DNA of 64,000 bases from Saccharina japonica (Eukaryota > Sar > Phaeophyceae > Laminariales > Laminariaceae). Both the position numbers and the translations under genes were made by a program. The notes under the pieces are model-generated. The model saw only the letters and a list, made by a program, of their open reading frames with translations. It was not told where the DNA came from and ran no database searches. Location: the NCBI GenBank assembly GCA_008828725.1, contig MEHQ01003952.1, positions 124,001-188,000 on the forward strand. Direction: 5' to 3'. Below are positions 25,001 through 33,111 of the stretch, piece by piece. Position 1 is the first letter of the stretch; each line of letters starts with the position of its first letter.

Positions 25001-28000
25001 AACAGTGCCGTGCTGGTTTAAGCTGAACGCCCTCTTCTATTTCCCGTCACGAAGCCTGCTTGAAACTTCTCCTCAAATATCACATGTTCCGTGTCGTGCT
25101 GACGTCCATGAACGCAGGGAGTAAATATTGGCGTTCGATGAAAAAAAACATGAAAAGGGGCCACTACGGGTAAAAATTGTAAGAGCGAAGCAGTCTCATA
25201 ATATTAGAAGTCCGTTTATTTCCGCTGCAACATATATTCAGGTAACCTGTCGAGATTTCATGAGTCCTTACCGCGAAAAACACCATGTCTTCAGCGATAA
25301 TGGTCTGAACGTCTCTCTTTGTGCAGGTTTAGAGAGCGTAGGTCGTGGGCAGCATTTTTTGTCTCATCAGCCAGATCGCTTCGACCCCTTTTTCATCACG
25401 AAACGTGGACTGATTCTACGGTAGGGGGTCATGTATATTAGGCGCTTGCTTTTCACCTGCACAGAGCCACTCGGCCGAGTGAGTGATTTACTGCGTTGTA
25501 CATAACATTTTTCGTTTGTTTTGGTTGTTCTATGTGCACCGTCATTGGAGGTTTTGTCACGCAACGCCAACAAAGTTTGTTTAGGTCCAACTTTCAACTA
25601 GATTCGGAGCCACTCGTCCGGGTGGCCAAAACCCTGTAGTGAAAATGCGGGTATCCCCCCTATCGTAGCACCAGTCCGTGCCTCTTCCTAAGCAACGACT
25701 CCACATACCTTTGGTACCCAAAGACGAACTTCAACGATGGTATTTTCTCTGGCTGGTGATACCGTTTTAACTCGAGACGCTGTCCACTAGTAGGCGAAAC
25801 TGCCCGGGCCTCTAGTTCGACCGTCTGTAGCGTCCTACGCGGCCATGTCAGAGTGTCGATACTAAACACGAGCTCAGAAACGGTCAAAATATTTGCTGCT
25901 GATCACTTTCCTTTCGTGATGCAAACACAGCAATTCCTCTGCCCTCCATTGTAGACCCAAGAGCCCCAACACCTACTTACTATGAGTACGTATAACGAAC
26001 ACGTTTTACGTTGGTCGGGAGCAGGTCTGTGCATTAGAAACGGAGCTTTACCGTGTCCGGCAGGAAGTAATTTATTATATAACACTCGATTTTCCTAATA
26101 ATAGAGAATTGCCTTTCCGATGAGCATGAAACTCGAAAATATTAGGTGTTGTATTGTAACAGATGTACTTCCCCCGTTGTCAAAATTTACACATAAAACT
26201 ATAGTCATTTGTGACAGCCGTCGATGACAAAAAACCAACATAGAAATCGGCATCAGCGGCAGTCTCAAGATATCGAAGGCACCAGAAAACTGGGATATAT
26301 GCGCGAGGTACCTTGTACCCCTAAATACCAAGCCTCTCATCCATGTCTTCTGTTTTACGAGCCTGTCAAAGCTGATTTCGATTTGGTTTTTGTGGATCGA
26401 TACCTACCATCGATGAACATATGAATATCTCTTAGCTTTTTTTTTAATGGTGACCGCGATACACCTCTTGGAAAATATCAAACTCCTAAAGTCGATTACC
26501 ATTCTCCTCTTCGGCTGTTATATGGTGTTTTATTGCATCATAAATAGTATGGCTGCTGTGAATAAGTAAAAACATAGTTTGTTCAAAGGACTCAAGTAGT
26601 ATTGTTTTTTAATAGGGGCTAAAGAACGATATGTCTCAAACGGTAGATATTATAGATGATAGATACGACGGGCAGGTGACATCAACGACTTTATCATTGC
26701 CGTCAATGCACATACCTGGTGTTCGTTTAGTTCGATTGGTGTTTTGCAGAGACTCTCAAGGACGAACTCCCTGCACCCTCTTTTGACATTAAATATGATG
26801 AAATCGACATATGAATTGAACCTCTTAACTCGAGTAATTACATTACAGTACACCCATTACGAAGTATATGAATAACAAGAAACACAGGAAATCTGGTCCA
26901 GGCTGGAAACCTTGTCTATGAAAGCGTGCTTTCAACACAAATTTCAAGATAGCCACTCCCGATTTTCTTCCTTTCCCCTAGATCTTAGCCTGGCTATTTC
27001 ATTAGCCTGTTTTTTATTCGGTGTGCTGTATTTACTGTAGGCAAGTGATATCACCGACCAGTAACATGCGATACCCTACACATGAATCGACGTGTTTGTA
27101 TGAAAGGACGGTAGTATTGTACTGAATTCAAACGTGCGACGTGATCGATGTTGCTGTCGGTTACAACTTGATTATATACCCTTCATCCCTTCGAAATCGT
27201 GTTCCCAGGGGTCCCAGCTTCAGGGCCCCAGACAACCGCTTCATTGCACTGTCGGTGCACTTTTAAACGCATACAGGCAAAAGAGCCGAGGTCAAGTACC
27301 AAATCACACTTACTTATACCTGTACGCGTTTTCGTGCAAGCATTTTGGGGGATGCGACGGAGCACTCTATGATCGAGAGGGCGATCAGATTCGGTGTCAT
27401 TTAAGAGTTACGAAGCGGTGCCGTAAACATTTCTCGATAAACGTTTTCCGCACAAGACTTCACATATCCATCACTTGGTTTTCCTTTTAACTAGACAATG
27501 CATACCTTTTGTACGTGTGTTATATTACCCACGGAGTATCCTATACCCTCACCCTACCGCCGGGGTTCCGGGGGACGTCGATACTCGTACCAATATATTG
27601 TTACGGTCATTTGATCACGCCGCTACTGTATGAGCCACTTAATTCTATTGTACGGCTAGTTCATGCCTTAGCCGGATCGGATGCTTGTGCTTGTTACTGT
27701 CCAATGTTGGCCATCTGCCTTGTGGTTTTAAATCCACATTGGCCATCCGTATTATCTCAACGATGAACGTATATTCCTTTTTCTCAGTATATAATGCTGG
27801 CCCCTTCGGTTATAAAAAAAAGAGTACTTGAAAGTGTTGAAAAAAAAATATATATATATATATCGTATTGTCTTTTTTGCAGCAGCAATGCTATTTCTGT
27901 AACAATCACATAATATCAGTACTCCTTACGGAACACGGCATAGCTCCACCCGTTCTAAGTGTCAGACCGGCACCCGACCAACGTATAACTTGTTGGTTAC

Positions 28001-30489
28001 ATTCTCTAGGAGATGTTGGGGCTCTCGGATCTACACGGGAGCGCAGGCATTGTTGTGTTTGCAAGACGAAACGAAAGTGCTCCGCAGCAAGATGCTTGGT
28101 CGTTTCGGAGCTCCTGTTTGGTATCTACACTCTGCTGTGGCCACGCAGTATGCTACGGACGGTCGAACTAGAGGCCCAGGTAAGTTCCCCTACTAGTGTG
28201 CCGCCTTCCCGTAGAAAACGTGAGTTAAAATAGCGTTAGCACCCGGAATAAGCGGATATTTTCCGATTCGTATTTGCGTAACAGGGGCATGGCGAGTCGT
28301 TTTAAAGCAAGAGGCACTTTTCGTAATGGAAAAGGCGTCGAAACGATCCGGCTCCTCAGTCACAAATACTGACCATGACCTACGCTGTTGAAAATATTTT
28401 ACATAGGGAGTAGGTCTGAGCATTAGAACGGGAGAAATGTCGATTTCCGTAGGGAGTCATGAAAAGTTAGAAACTACTGTATACCATAAATAGTTATTAA
28501 ACTGCACAAAACAAAAAAAATTTGTTTAGATACGCGCTCTTTTTTTTTCGGCCGAAGGGGCCCCTCCGGTAAAAAACAACAACAAACTTTTGAAAAAATA
28601 CTTGTTTTGGTTTTTTACGGCGGCCATACTCTTTCTGGTACAATGTGCGTGGGGGTGTGTTTTTGACATTAAGTCGTCCTTTCTACCCGTCGACATCCAG
28701 CACACCCAGTGTCTGTGCGGATTCTTCATCCTGGAGAGATACCAGTTGTGTGGTCACAAAACTACGACACTGAGATACTACGCTGCACTTAAATGTCATG
28801 AACAACAGGCACAATCTACCCTGCTACTGTAGTAGCAATCCAGCTTCGTGGAAAAGAAAACAAGAAGAGAAAAAGCGAAACGGAAGAAAAAAAAGCACAA
28901 CAACATATACAATAAATATATCAACAAACAAACAAGCAACCTAAAACGATAACAAAAGACAAAGAAAGAAAGTCCTGTGCTTCTCCCTGAATATGTGACA
29001 GATATAAATGATAAAAAAACCATACTATTACTACGCCTAGTCGCAACATGGCATAGCTCTATGGATAGTTTTAATGCTCAGACCTTCTCCCGACCAGCGT
29101 ATTCTGTTCGTTTATAATATTAATAGTGTCTATTAGAAGGTGCTGGGGGTCTTGGATCTGCAAGGGAGGGCAGACATTGATGTGTCTGCATCACGAAACG
29201 ATGATGGTGATCGTTTTGGAGTTCCTGTTTGGTATTTACACTCTGCCGTGGCCGCGTAGGAGGCTTCAGAGGGTCGAACTAGAGACCGAGGTATAGGTTC
29301 GCCTATTATTAATAGTGCACGGCGTTCTCGTTGAAAAACTCAGTCAAAACACCAGCATCAGCAGTCGGAGAAACTGCCATTTTTCATTTCGTCTTTGCGT
29401 ATCATAGGTATGGCGAGTCGTGTTTTATTGAGTAAGAGACATGTTTCGTGATGAACAAGGCGTCGGATCGACCCTTCACCTGAGAACAAACTGGTGCCCA
29501 TGACCCACGCTCCGTATAACTGTCACATGTATTATATGAACATTATAACTGGAGATATACATACATATATATGTCGTGTTCAGTACGTAGTGATGAAAGG
29601 TCGAAATTATACCTGAAATAGTATCGGAACTGAGAAAAAAAACGCATTTTTTTATATTTGAAATACTTTGCAGCTACTGCAGTGCTCTTATATGTTTTCC
29701 AAGAACCGCCCCCTTAAGTGGTCGTACTCGGTCAAAATCCAGAAGGCACGAAATTGGACAAATTATGTATTAATAGTAATAATGCACCACTTTGAGCGAA
29801 TAGTGCGACACACCAATTACTGTAAGAAACACTTTATCGCGTCAGGATAAGACTGCTGTGACGTTTTGTGTTGCTCCACGGGCAGGCAGCAAGCTTACTG
29901 CTGCACTGATGTGCGCTCTCCTTCCCACGGACCCCATGCAAAAGCCCCCTTCTCCAACGACATCAAATTCTAAATACAACTGTTGCCAGCATGTCTGCAG
30001 TACGAGGTATAAAATATTGCTGCTGGAGCTACTGCTGCCGTTCGGCACTTCTGTAGTCACTTATGTTTGGGCAACGTATACCGAAACATACGTTTGTTTG
30101 GAGGCGAGCGGCACTGCGTACTGTTCATATATCGCTAATTGCTGTGAGCCGTTCATACCACAGCAGTACCCTATTTACTGCTGATGTACACATAACAATC
30201 ACGAACCACGTTAAACTTTATGTCACACCCTCCAACAACCAAGCAATGTATAATAAACCAACACCTTCGATGGTCGCGGGACGGGCGTTGCTCTTACCGA
30301 GATCACCGTGATGGCGACATTTATCTTGAAAGCGGTGGCCCATGCGCGATCGTTCGGCGAGTTACTGCGAGTAGGAGCTTCTCCCTGACGTCCATCGCTA
30401 GAGGTGGTGATACGTCGATATAAAACATCCCCATTCCCTACAGGTGGACTTTCGATCTCCCCCACGCGCAAGCGCTGGACGTCCGACAT
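583..30489 (-). CDS. SLC44/Pns1-type choline-transporter-like protein, copy A (split over six recognised exons, 3' end off window)
   Basis: Exons in transcription order are 30489-30298, 15596-15405, 3504-3343, 2925-2492, 1952-1771 and 842-583. Together they give 474 codons without a stop, and every junction keeps the reading frame. Family features read from the translation are a first membrane segment in exon 1, the motif EFAAANLK at the end of a loop, an SF(H)RVL...SLG stretch, a YGKSF-like IGMYTLPFSE stretch, and TWALFRKHGLTLYINDAAL, which resembles the fungal Pns1 version. Known SLC44 members have ten membrane segments and carry choline or related substrates in plasma or organelle membranes; the substrate here is unknown. 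A short exon matching copy B exon 2 and a last exon matching copy B exon 8 were not found. The last exon probably lies beyond position 1. The exon sequence shows no disabling change. The family call is from remembered motifs, not a search. Confidence 0.8.
843..1770 (-). other. Copy A intron 6 (GC-AG)
   Basis: 928-base intron from GCAAGT to ACAG, with a C-rich tract just before the acceptor (near 855-880 on the plus strand). Long overlapping reading frames inside it have no recognisable content. Confidence 0.75.
1771..1952 (-). CDS. Copy A exon 6 (membrane segments 7-8; GC donor)
   Basis: The acceptor is GCGCAG|G, giving G-SVSKATLIKSLL. It ends MYTLPFSE plus one base at a non-canonical donor, GAAG|GCAAGT. 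Copy B has GAAG|GTACGT at the same place. GCAAGT after AG is the usual context of the minor GC-AG intron class. The segment VRYATTYMVENTAIFIGMY corresponds to GYAARYTVLYVGMYRLGVSE in copy B. The exon is 15 bases shorter than its copy B partner. Confidence 0.85.
1953..2491 (-). other. Copy A intron 5
   Basis: 539-base intron with donor GTACGA and acceptor GCGCAG. A chance reading frame of 137 codons (1987-2400, minus) lies inside it and shows no recognisable motif. Confidence 0.75.
2492..2925 (-). CDS. Copy A exon 5 (membrane segments 5-6, with a Cys-rich insert)
   Basis: Acceptor GATAG|GTT (phase 0) and donor CTGGG|GTACGA (two bases into a codon). It starts VAVLAVKSTPRILSWALC, against VAALCVTSTPGIMLWAVC in copy B, and ends with SFHRVLHSSLG against SFRRVLEDSLG. 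It is 96 bases longer than copy B exon 5. The extra 32 codons lie in the loop between the membrane segments and include several Cys (around residues CHTV...CECNG...FGCES). The length difference is a multiple of three, so the frame is kept. Confidence 0.88.
2926..3342 (-). other. Copy A intron 4
   Basis: GT-AG intron of 417 bases between exons 4 and 5, bounded by GTGAAG and GATAG. No further feature seen. Confidence 0.8.
3343..3504 (-). CDS. Copy A exon 4 (membrane segments 3-4, EFAAANLK motif)
   Basis: Acceptor CGGCAG|ATC and donor TTGAAG|GTGAAG, phase 0 on both sides, 54 codons. It is mostly hydrophobic (LIMLGSAVIAAVLV, GALLWAVLAAGYAG) and ends GRVEFAAANLK. The ending matches GSIEFAASTLK in copy B exon 4, and both splice immediately after the Lys codon. 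The RI-x-FA-x(3)-LK type ending is a known SLC44 loop signature. Confidence 0.85.
3600..4773. mobile_element. Large foldback element: 1.17-kb near-perfect inverted repeat
   Basis: Left arm is about 3600-4176 and right arm about 4199-4773, separated by some 22 bases. The outer ends read AAGGGCAGCGGCCAAAC inward from both sides. The arms translate to nearly the same peptides on opposite strands and differ by only a few bases, so the element is either recent or kept alike by gene conversion. The repeated motif GGTATACCT near the ends and CAGGTACATACT near the centre are notable. No transposase is present and no clean target duplication is visible. It sits in copy A's longest intron, 95 bases upstream of exon 4. 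Confidence 0.8.
4774..5391. other. Intron sequence between foldback element and retrotransposon
   Basis: Part of the 11.9-kb copy A intron. A plus-strand open frame at 4960-5166 contains a short hydrophobic stretch but has no partner and no splice evidence. Nothing firm is recognised. Confidence 0.5.
5387..5391. repeat. Target-site duplication, left (ATATA)
   Basis: The five bases directly before the 5' LTR are repeated exactly after the 3' LTR. Confidence 0.8.
5392..5812 (+). repeat. 5' LTR of copia element (421 bp)
   Basis: Begins TGTTCGTGGT and ends GGTACAAACA, giving the usual TG...CA ends with a TGTT/AACA inverted repeat. It matches 12120-12215 and 13632-13961. Confidence 0.88.
5813..5860 (+). 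other. Expected primer-binding region of copia element
   Basis: Sequence directly after the 5' LTR starts CGATAATCGTGG. It is not the TGGTATCAGAG type complementary to initiator Met tRNA that is common in copia elements, so the primer tRNA is not identified. Confidence 0.35.
5861..6919 (+). pseudogene. copia gag, N-terminal and central part
   Basis: About 330 residues before a CAG-coded Gln run. An N-terminal coiled-coil-like stretch is rich in E, R and A. A Gag core follows with LWSHRFQTFLSARG, KAWEFLMEAM and a helical ERKLAAV-type end, as in copia Gag (UBN2-like). The frame runs into a CAG-repeat tract at about 6839-6917 and stops there. The zinc knuckle continues in another frame, so Gag is broken or needs a shift at the repeat tract. 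Confidence 0.7.
6801..7733 (+). pseudogene. copia gag C-terminal part with zinc knuckles and repeats
   Basis: This frame overlaps the first gag frame across the CAG tracts. It holds a perfect CX2CX4HX4C knuckle (CRTCGAYGHTTRQC, 7329-7370). Just before it is a degenerate knuckle (CDRCGAPGHKSAIF, 7260-7301) whose last Cys is Phe. The end encodes tandem GGGVGGGES units from a minisatellite. The knuckle would bind the element's RNA in particle assembly. Confidence 0.7.
6839..7130 (+). repeat. Interrupted CAG trinucleotide tracts in gag
   Basis: Several (CAG)n runs separated by short GC-rich spacers reading like CGGCAGTATGGAGG. They encode Gln in one frame and Ser or Ala in the others. Slippage here probably caused the gag frame break. 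Confidence 0.85.
7524..7755 (+). repeat. GC-rich minisatellite, about 36-bp unit
   Basis: About six tandem units around GGGGGCGGTGTGGGCGG followed by GGCGAATCG. In the gag frame it gives repeated GGGVGGGE. It lies between the zinc knuckle and the protease. Confidence 0.85.
7829..8176 (+). pseudogene. copia aspartic protease fragment
   Basis: Contains GDSAASIHCTGD (catalytic Asp codon at 7988-7990). The usual family motif is D-S/T-G-A, so the Gly is replaced by Ala. Further on, FLIIGDGKRMDVEFFG fits the protease fold. A TAA at 8174-8176 separates it from the integrase frame, which continues in the same phase. Confidence 0.7.
8177..9718 (+). pseudogene. copia integrase
   Basis: Read in frame after the TAA that ends the protease. 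The zinc-binding part has LHCSLGHAHDAVLR and CDRC (about 8400-8510). The catalytic core has Asp in FADLAG (8588-8590), Asp in RTDNATEF (8774-8776) and Glu in GRVERKLG (8882-8884). The last two are 35 residues apart, which is the D,D(35)E hallmark. A Pro/Gln-rich linker follows. All three catalytic residues are intact although the element as a whole is broken. Confidence 0.85.
9672..9938 (+). pseudogene. copia reverse transcriptase, N-terminal remnant
   Basis: A frame change from integrase. Contains VTPDSYREACEDEHGDVCF...HAMDTEFDGL, the stretch that normally precedes copia reverse transcriptase. It ends at a stop, and about 100 bases with no clear frame separate it from the main domain. Confidence 0.6.
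10045..10881 (+). pseudogene. copia reverse transcriptase
   Basis: Shows the family motifs FDAEQAFVQSEL, RSLYGLKQASRQWH, the active-site VHVDDIF (Asp pair 10405-10410; usually YVDD) and SLVGHLMWLANQTRPDI. It ends at an in-frame TAG (10879-10881), after which RNase H continues in the same phase. Confidence 0.88.
10882..11348 (+). pseudogene. copia RNase H, broken
   Basis: LYVDADYAHE and SSTEAE carry catalytic residues. A TAG (11029-11031) follows STEAE and a TAA lies at about 11122. The C-terminal part (KHIDVHHHFLRE, ADFLTK) continues in another frame from 11166 and ends at 11348. At least two stops and one frame change disable it. Confidence 0.82.
11349..12108 (+). other. copia 3' untranslated region
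   Basis: About 760 bases between RNase H and the 3' LTR. Contains a short degenerate repeat around GGGACTTGCCGTTTTACCTTGGCAA (parts at about 11925-12075, three copies). No coding content. Confidence 0.6.
12109..12119 (+). promoter_or_regulatory. Polypurine tract of copia element
   Basis: AATAGGGGGGC lies directly before the TGTTCG start of the 3' LTR, the position where plus-strand DNA synthesis is primed. Confidence 0.65.
12120..13961 (+). repeat. 3' LTR of copia element, split by an insertion
   Basis: The first ~95 bases (12120-12215) and the last 330 (13632-13961) match the 5' LTR in order. The material between has no counterpart there. Confidence 0.85.
12216..13631. mobile_element. Unidentified 1.4-kb insertion inside the 3' LTR
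   Basis: Sequence absent from the 5' LTR. A possible GTAT duplication lies at the two edges, but the exact ends are uncertain because the LTRs differ there. It contains GCTGCTG-rich stretches and no recognisable transposase or LTR. It must be younger than the copia insertion. Confidence 0.55.
13962..13966. repeat. Target-site duplication, right (ATATA)
   Basis: The five bases directly after the 3' LTR match the five before the 5' LTR, which fixes both element boundaries. Confidence 0.8.
13967..15404. other. Remainder of copy A 11.9-kb intron
   Basis: Between the retrotransposon and copy A exon 3. Open frames on both strands (for example 14722-15066 minus) show no family motif or splice pattern. 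No repeat recognised. Confidence 0.5.
15405..15596 (-). CDS. Copy A exon 3 (by copy B numbering; membrane segment 2)
   Basis: The acceptor follows a pyrimidine-rich tract (CCTCCCTCGCAG|GCC) and the donor is GAG|GTGAAC, both phase 0. It encodes 64 residues starting AVYYFRTALSALDDLL and ending SWVLLRMISTISMPIIE. Copy B exon 3 starts ALYGLSSADDVWSLLEAFGL and ends SWILLRPILRSARWIME, with the same phases. The reading frame also runs open upstream of the acceptor through the pyrimidine tract, so the 5' boundary rests on the comparison with copy B. Confidence 0.75.
15900..15930. repeat. Short degenerate telomere-like tract
   Basis: Reads CCCTAAACCCAACCCTAACCCC followed by CT repeats. Too short and irregular to be a telomere; a small interstitial remnant. 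Confidence 0.6.
16408..16610 (+). repeat. 200-bp dispersed repeat, copy 1
   Basis: Matches 40524-40729 almost base for base, from TAAATACGTCAGCTGTGAG to the CCTCGTT stretch. No ends typical of a known element class were identified. Confidence 0.85.
16620..18090. other. Copy A intron 1, unclassified
   Basis: Contains a loose tandem of GGTAATC(A/G)GCC-type units at about 16790-17000 and a strongly AT-rich stretch at 17520-17800. No gene seen. Confidence 0.5.
18110..18810. repeat. Degenerate minisatellite rich in CGGAGTATT and GAGTACT
   Basis: Many diverged units such as ACTCGGAGTATTTCGGGG and its complement, so the strand can fold back on itself in many ways. An open frame at 18100-18459 is a by-product. 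Confidence 0.8.
18915..18943. repeat. Tandem ACAGCATGATG units
   Basis: Three direct copies of an 11-base unit next to GTACGTAC runs (18805-18905). Confidence 0.85.
19205..19248. repeat. (GGT)n / (GCC)n microsatellite
   Basis: Runs of GGT followed by GGCGGC. Confidence 0.9.
19600..21000. other. Copy A intron 1, no recognised feature
   Basis: No gene, long repeat or element was recognised in this stretch. Confidence 0.5.
21020..21880. repeat. Related blocks with ACGTTTCRGCC...CGTAGCACGCG
   Basis: The segment at about 21270-21345 recurs at about 21765-21815 (AAACGTTTCGGCCAAAAAGTGAT then CGTAGCACGCGTC). A further GCTCTGTATACC block resembles 21125-21160. A short piece recurs near 25655. Confidence 0.6.
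21323..21362. repeat. Perfect 19-bp-arm hairpin
   Basis: ACCTCTATCGTAGCACGCG, then AA, then the exact reverse complement. Confidence 0.9.
22170..23140. other. Copy A intron 1, unclassified
   Basis: No recognised element. Two short plus-strand open frames (22185-22391, 22297-22542) have no support. Confidence 0.5.
23150..23750. repeat. GGTGCGGTTCGGTGCGG minisatellite
   Basis: About a dozen diverged units of GGTGCGGTTYGGTGCGGTTT separated by 20-30-bp spacers that often read CAGAAATCGTAAAT. The composite unit is therefore about 45-60 bp. Confidence 0.8.
23781..24110 (+). repeat. Dispersed repeat family 1, copy 1 (partial)
   Basis: Shares ordered blocks with three other copies: ACCCAAAGACGAA, CTGGTTTAATTCAGAC, CAGTTCGACCGTC, CGCGGCCACAGCA and AAGAGCCCCAGCA. 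The right part is close to copy 2. Confidence 0.7.
24125..25320. other. Copy A intron 1, unclassified
   Basis: No gene or repeat recognised. Confidence 0.45.
25325..26090 (+). repeat. Dispersed repeat family 1, copy 2 (interrupted at about 25425-25670)
   Basis: Both outer parts of the family are present. The left part (AGCGTAGGTCGTGGGCAG, ACGAAACGTGG) is complementary to the right ends of copies 3 and 4. The right part matches copy 1. About 245 bases of unrelated sequence separate them. Confidence 0.7.
26095..27840. other. Copy A intron 1, unclassified
   Basis: No gene or repeat recognised. Ends at a short (TA)n run (27848-27862). Confidence 0.45.
27920..28395 (-). repeat. Dispersed repeat family 1, copy 3 (inverted)
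   Basis: Reverse complement of the family. Blocks GATGTTGGGGCTCTCGGAT, GGAGCTCCTGTTTGGTAT and ACGGTCGAACTAGAGGCC are shared with copies 1, 2 and 4. Confidence 0.75.
28683..28763 (+). repeat. Dispersed repeat family 2 (CGACATCCAGCACACCCAG)
   Basis: About 80 bases that recur at 62633-62690 and 63916-64000, with a shorter match near 61594-61622. Confidence 0.8.
29045..29505 (-). repeat. Dispersed repeat family 1, copy 4 (inverted)
   Basis: Same orientation and block order as copy 3: GGTGCTGGGGGTCTTGGAT, GGAGTTCCTGTTTGGTAT, GGGTCGAACTAGAG. Confidence 0.75.
30298..30489 (-). CDS. Copy A exon 1 (start codon, first membrane segment)
   Basis: ATG at 30489-30487 is preceded in frame by a TAG, so it is the natural start. 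The exon encodes 64 residues: a hydrophilic N-terminus, then RAWATAFKINVAITVIS, the start of membrane segment 1. It ends at a strong donor, CTCG|GTAAGA, in phase 0. Copy B exon 1 has exactly the same length and a matching C-terminal motif (AWAIAFKLNVVVTLLL), which is the main reason for calling this an exon. Confidence 0.8.
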
Positions 30490-32076
30490 GATGCGACCCT
30501 AGACGTCTATGATACTTGCAGGAGTGTCCTGTGCCTTTCGCGGTCCACACCACGCTCGGTGATTATTCTAGGGTGCCGGAGCAGACTGATACCCTTCAGG
30601 ATCGAGTCTGGAGGGCTTGAACGTTTCCGTGTGTTGCTGTGTGCACAGCGAAAATGCTTAATTTGACATAGGAGCAAATAGTTCACCTGCAACAACAGTA
30701 CACGACATCTGGTACCGTGTACTCGCGTTAATAATTTCGCAGTTATCGCAAGCTGATTTTAACTTAACATCTAAGAAATTACCGCTAAACACACATCATT
30801 CATACATGCAGGTCCTCAGGAAATAAATCCTACAGTAGTATGAGCTGCAAGAGCTAGTAGTTTACTACAGCAGTATTAACGTCACCCTGAAACGCGAACC
30901 TTCGCTATTATAAGTAGGAGATTGTTACCTGTTGATGTTGTCTGACGCCTACTCCTGTACTATTGCTGCTGTAGGTAGAGCTTTGAGGCCTCGAGCGTCA
31001 AGCCCTGCTGTTCCTAGGAAAATACGTTCACACGAACGAAATTTCCAATTTCCACGTTTTGTTTTGCCGTGATTACCAGTGAAAGAATCAAAACTTTGTG
31101 ACGCTCAATGTGGCGTTCGGTCACCCTGTCAACGCCTGTCATCCCCAAACTCCGGGAGGAGGGGGTTATTACTGCTGCTGCAGGTCTCGTACATTGAACA
31201 GGTAATAGTTCTACCTCAACTACGCCAGTATACCCCGAGTCCACCCTGAGCATGTGTTATGTTAATAGAGAGTACAAGTTATTGTATTTTCACGTGGTCA
31301 CAGGCTGTGATACCAATGAATAAAAACTACAACAACCGCAAAACGAATAGACAGAGCGAGTGAAATGCCAACGTGCCGGGTACAAGAAAACAGCAACACT
31401 AAAGCCAGACAGACCAGAACATATGAGAATGTGCACGCGAAAATAGACTGCACCACGCCAGCCAGTAGAAGCAGCATACTCGTTCTCCTATGCACGGGCC
31501 GGTCTTTGTCCTAGAGGGCGTCATCTCCTTCTTAGCAGTAGCAGCGGCTGTGCGCTCAAACTTCTCCCAGTGTGAGTATAGCAGAGCAGGGGGGGTAGGG
31601 CTACACACCAAGAACATAGGACACATTGCGTCGAGCACGCACAGTCTGCGCCATGCGCAGCGCTGTGGGAATCCGCGTATTATCTTCACATATAAAGCGT
31701 GTTGTGATAATGGTATGGTGGAAGGAGCGTAGCCGAGGATGCCTCGATGCGTTGCGTTGGTAGATGGGCAACATCTGCTTATACGTGTTTGTGAGGTGCT
31801 CGAGGAGAGCCAGTTTGCACATCCCCGCCCACCGGGACCTCTCACGTCCTCGGTGTCATTGGTTACCACGGTAGAGTATGAGGTAGCATACACGACTCCA
31901 GGGCTGACTGCTGTTAGGCCATGTTTGGCTGGATCAGAAGCTTCCTGGTTGCAGATATTTCGCCCCGTGTACCAGAGGGTCAGCGCAAAGCAACCAGTTC
32001 GACGACCAAATCTCCGGAGTGTCAAAGCTCTGCAATCTACTTTGCTAGAGTATATCGGTGATGTATAACGGTATCG
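30490..32076. other. Upstream region of copy A
   Basis: Immediately upstream of the copy A start codon; any promoter of copy A would lie here. No TATA-type element can be called safely. A 230-codon minus frame (31399-32091) and an overlapping 109-codon plus frame (31739-32068) oppose each other, and neither has a recognised domain. Confidence 0.4.
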
Positions 32077-32709
32077 GGTCGATCTTAACAAGGAGTGAAT
32101 TTCGGGTTTTTCCAGAAAAAAATCTGTTTTTTTATGTTTTTTTTTGGTTTTACCAGAAAAACTTCATCCCCGAAAAAACTGGCCTCGACGTTTTTCAGGT
32201 AATCCCGTAAATTTCTGTTTTTTTTTGTGCACGGGTGAGTATGATCGGGCAGCCCCACCGTGTTAGCCGTGCCACCCCTCACGAACAAACGAGGCTGGCC
32301 AGGTTGTCCCCGAGGTCCTCCACAGGCCATTGCCGAGCGTAGGAAGCGCGGAATATCTCTGAGCTCTCAGAATCGAGTTGACACAGTGACCGCACCGGGG
32401 TGGCCGACCGACCGAGTTCGCTGAGGGTTGTAGCTCAAGCGTTTGTAGCGTTGGGCGTCGTAGTGCGACGAGTTGGTGATGGATCCCACTCTCCGAGGCA
32501 CCGACACCTGCCTACGAGTCAGGTCGACTGCAGTGGGACCACCACACGGATGGTTCCCGAGAGCGCTGCTGCCGTAGTGCCGGTTTTGTGCCTGGTGAAT
32601 AATTATTAGCGAGGCAACTGAAGCTCGTACTCCTCAAGGGTCCATTTTAAAAAATACCGAAATTCCCGAAAAAAACAGAAAAATACTTTTCTCGTTAAGA
32701 TCGACCCTT
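32077..32709. mobile_element. 0.63-kb TIR element, ends GGGTCGATCTTAAC
   Basis: The left end (GGGTCGATCTTAACAAG) is the reverse complement of the right end (CTCGTTAAGATCGACCC). The inner T-rich part with CCAGAAAAAAATCTG is also mirrored near 32650-32690. No transposase and no clear target duplication; probably non-autonomous. Confidence 0.65.
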
Positions 32710-33111
32710 AGGCGCTTTGTGTACCGCTCCAACTGTTTACTCTCTGTTACGTGCACGCCTAGAAAGGTATGATGTGGTTATGGCTCCCCCGTGGGGCTGT
32801 TTGCGCCTCCGCGTCTCGCGTTGGTATCCACGGCAGACGCAGTCCCTGTTTGTTACGACCATATTTTCGTCGCGGAAGTGTAGGACAGTGCATCTTGTAG
32901 GACGGAGTATGGATGCAAAGTTCGATTGTATGCGATAGGCTAACGGTTTGCCGTGTGGACGTAATTTGTGTCGTTTTTCGGAAGGCGCGCTTCCCCCTCC
33001 CTAACAATCAGTAGGTATCGCCGTGTGTTGTTTCCGGCTTTGTTGTAAGGGGGATGGTCATTCGTTCGTTTAAACAAGCAACTAGTTGATGATGCATACA
33101 GCCCTTAGGGG

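Noticed and set aside
31399-32091. 230-codon minus-strand frame
   Set aside because: No recognised domain, opposed by another open frame, no splice or repeat support. A frame this long can occur by chance in 64 kb over six frames.
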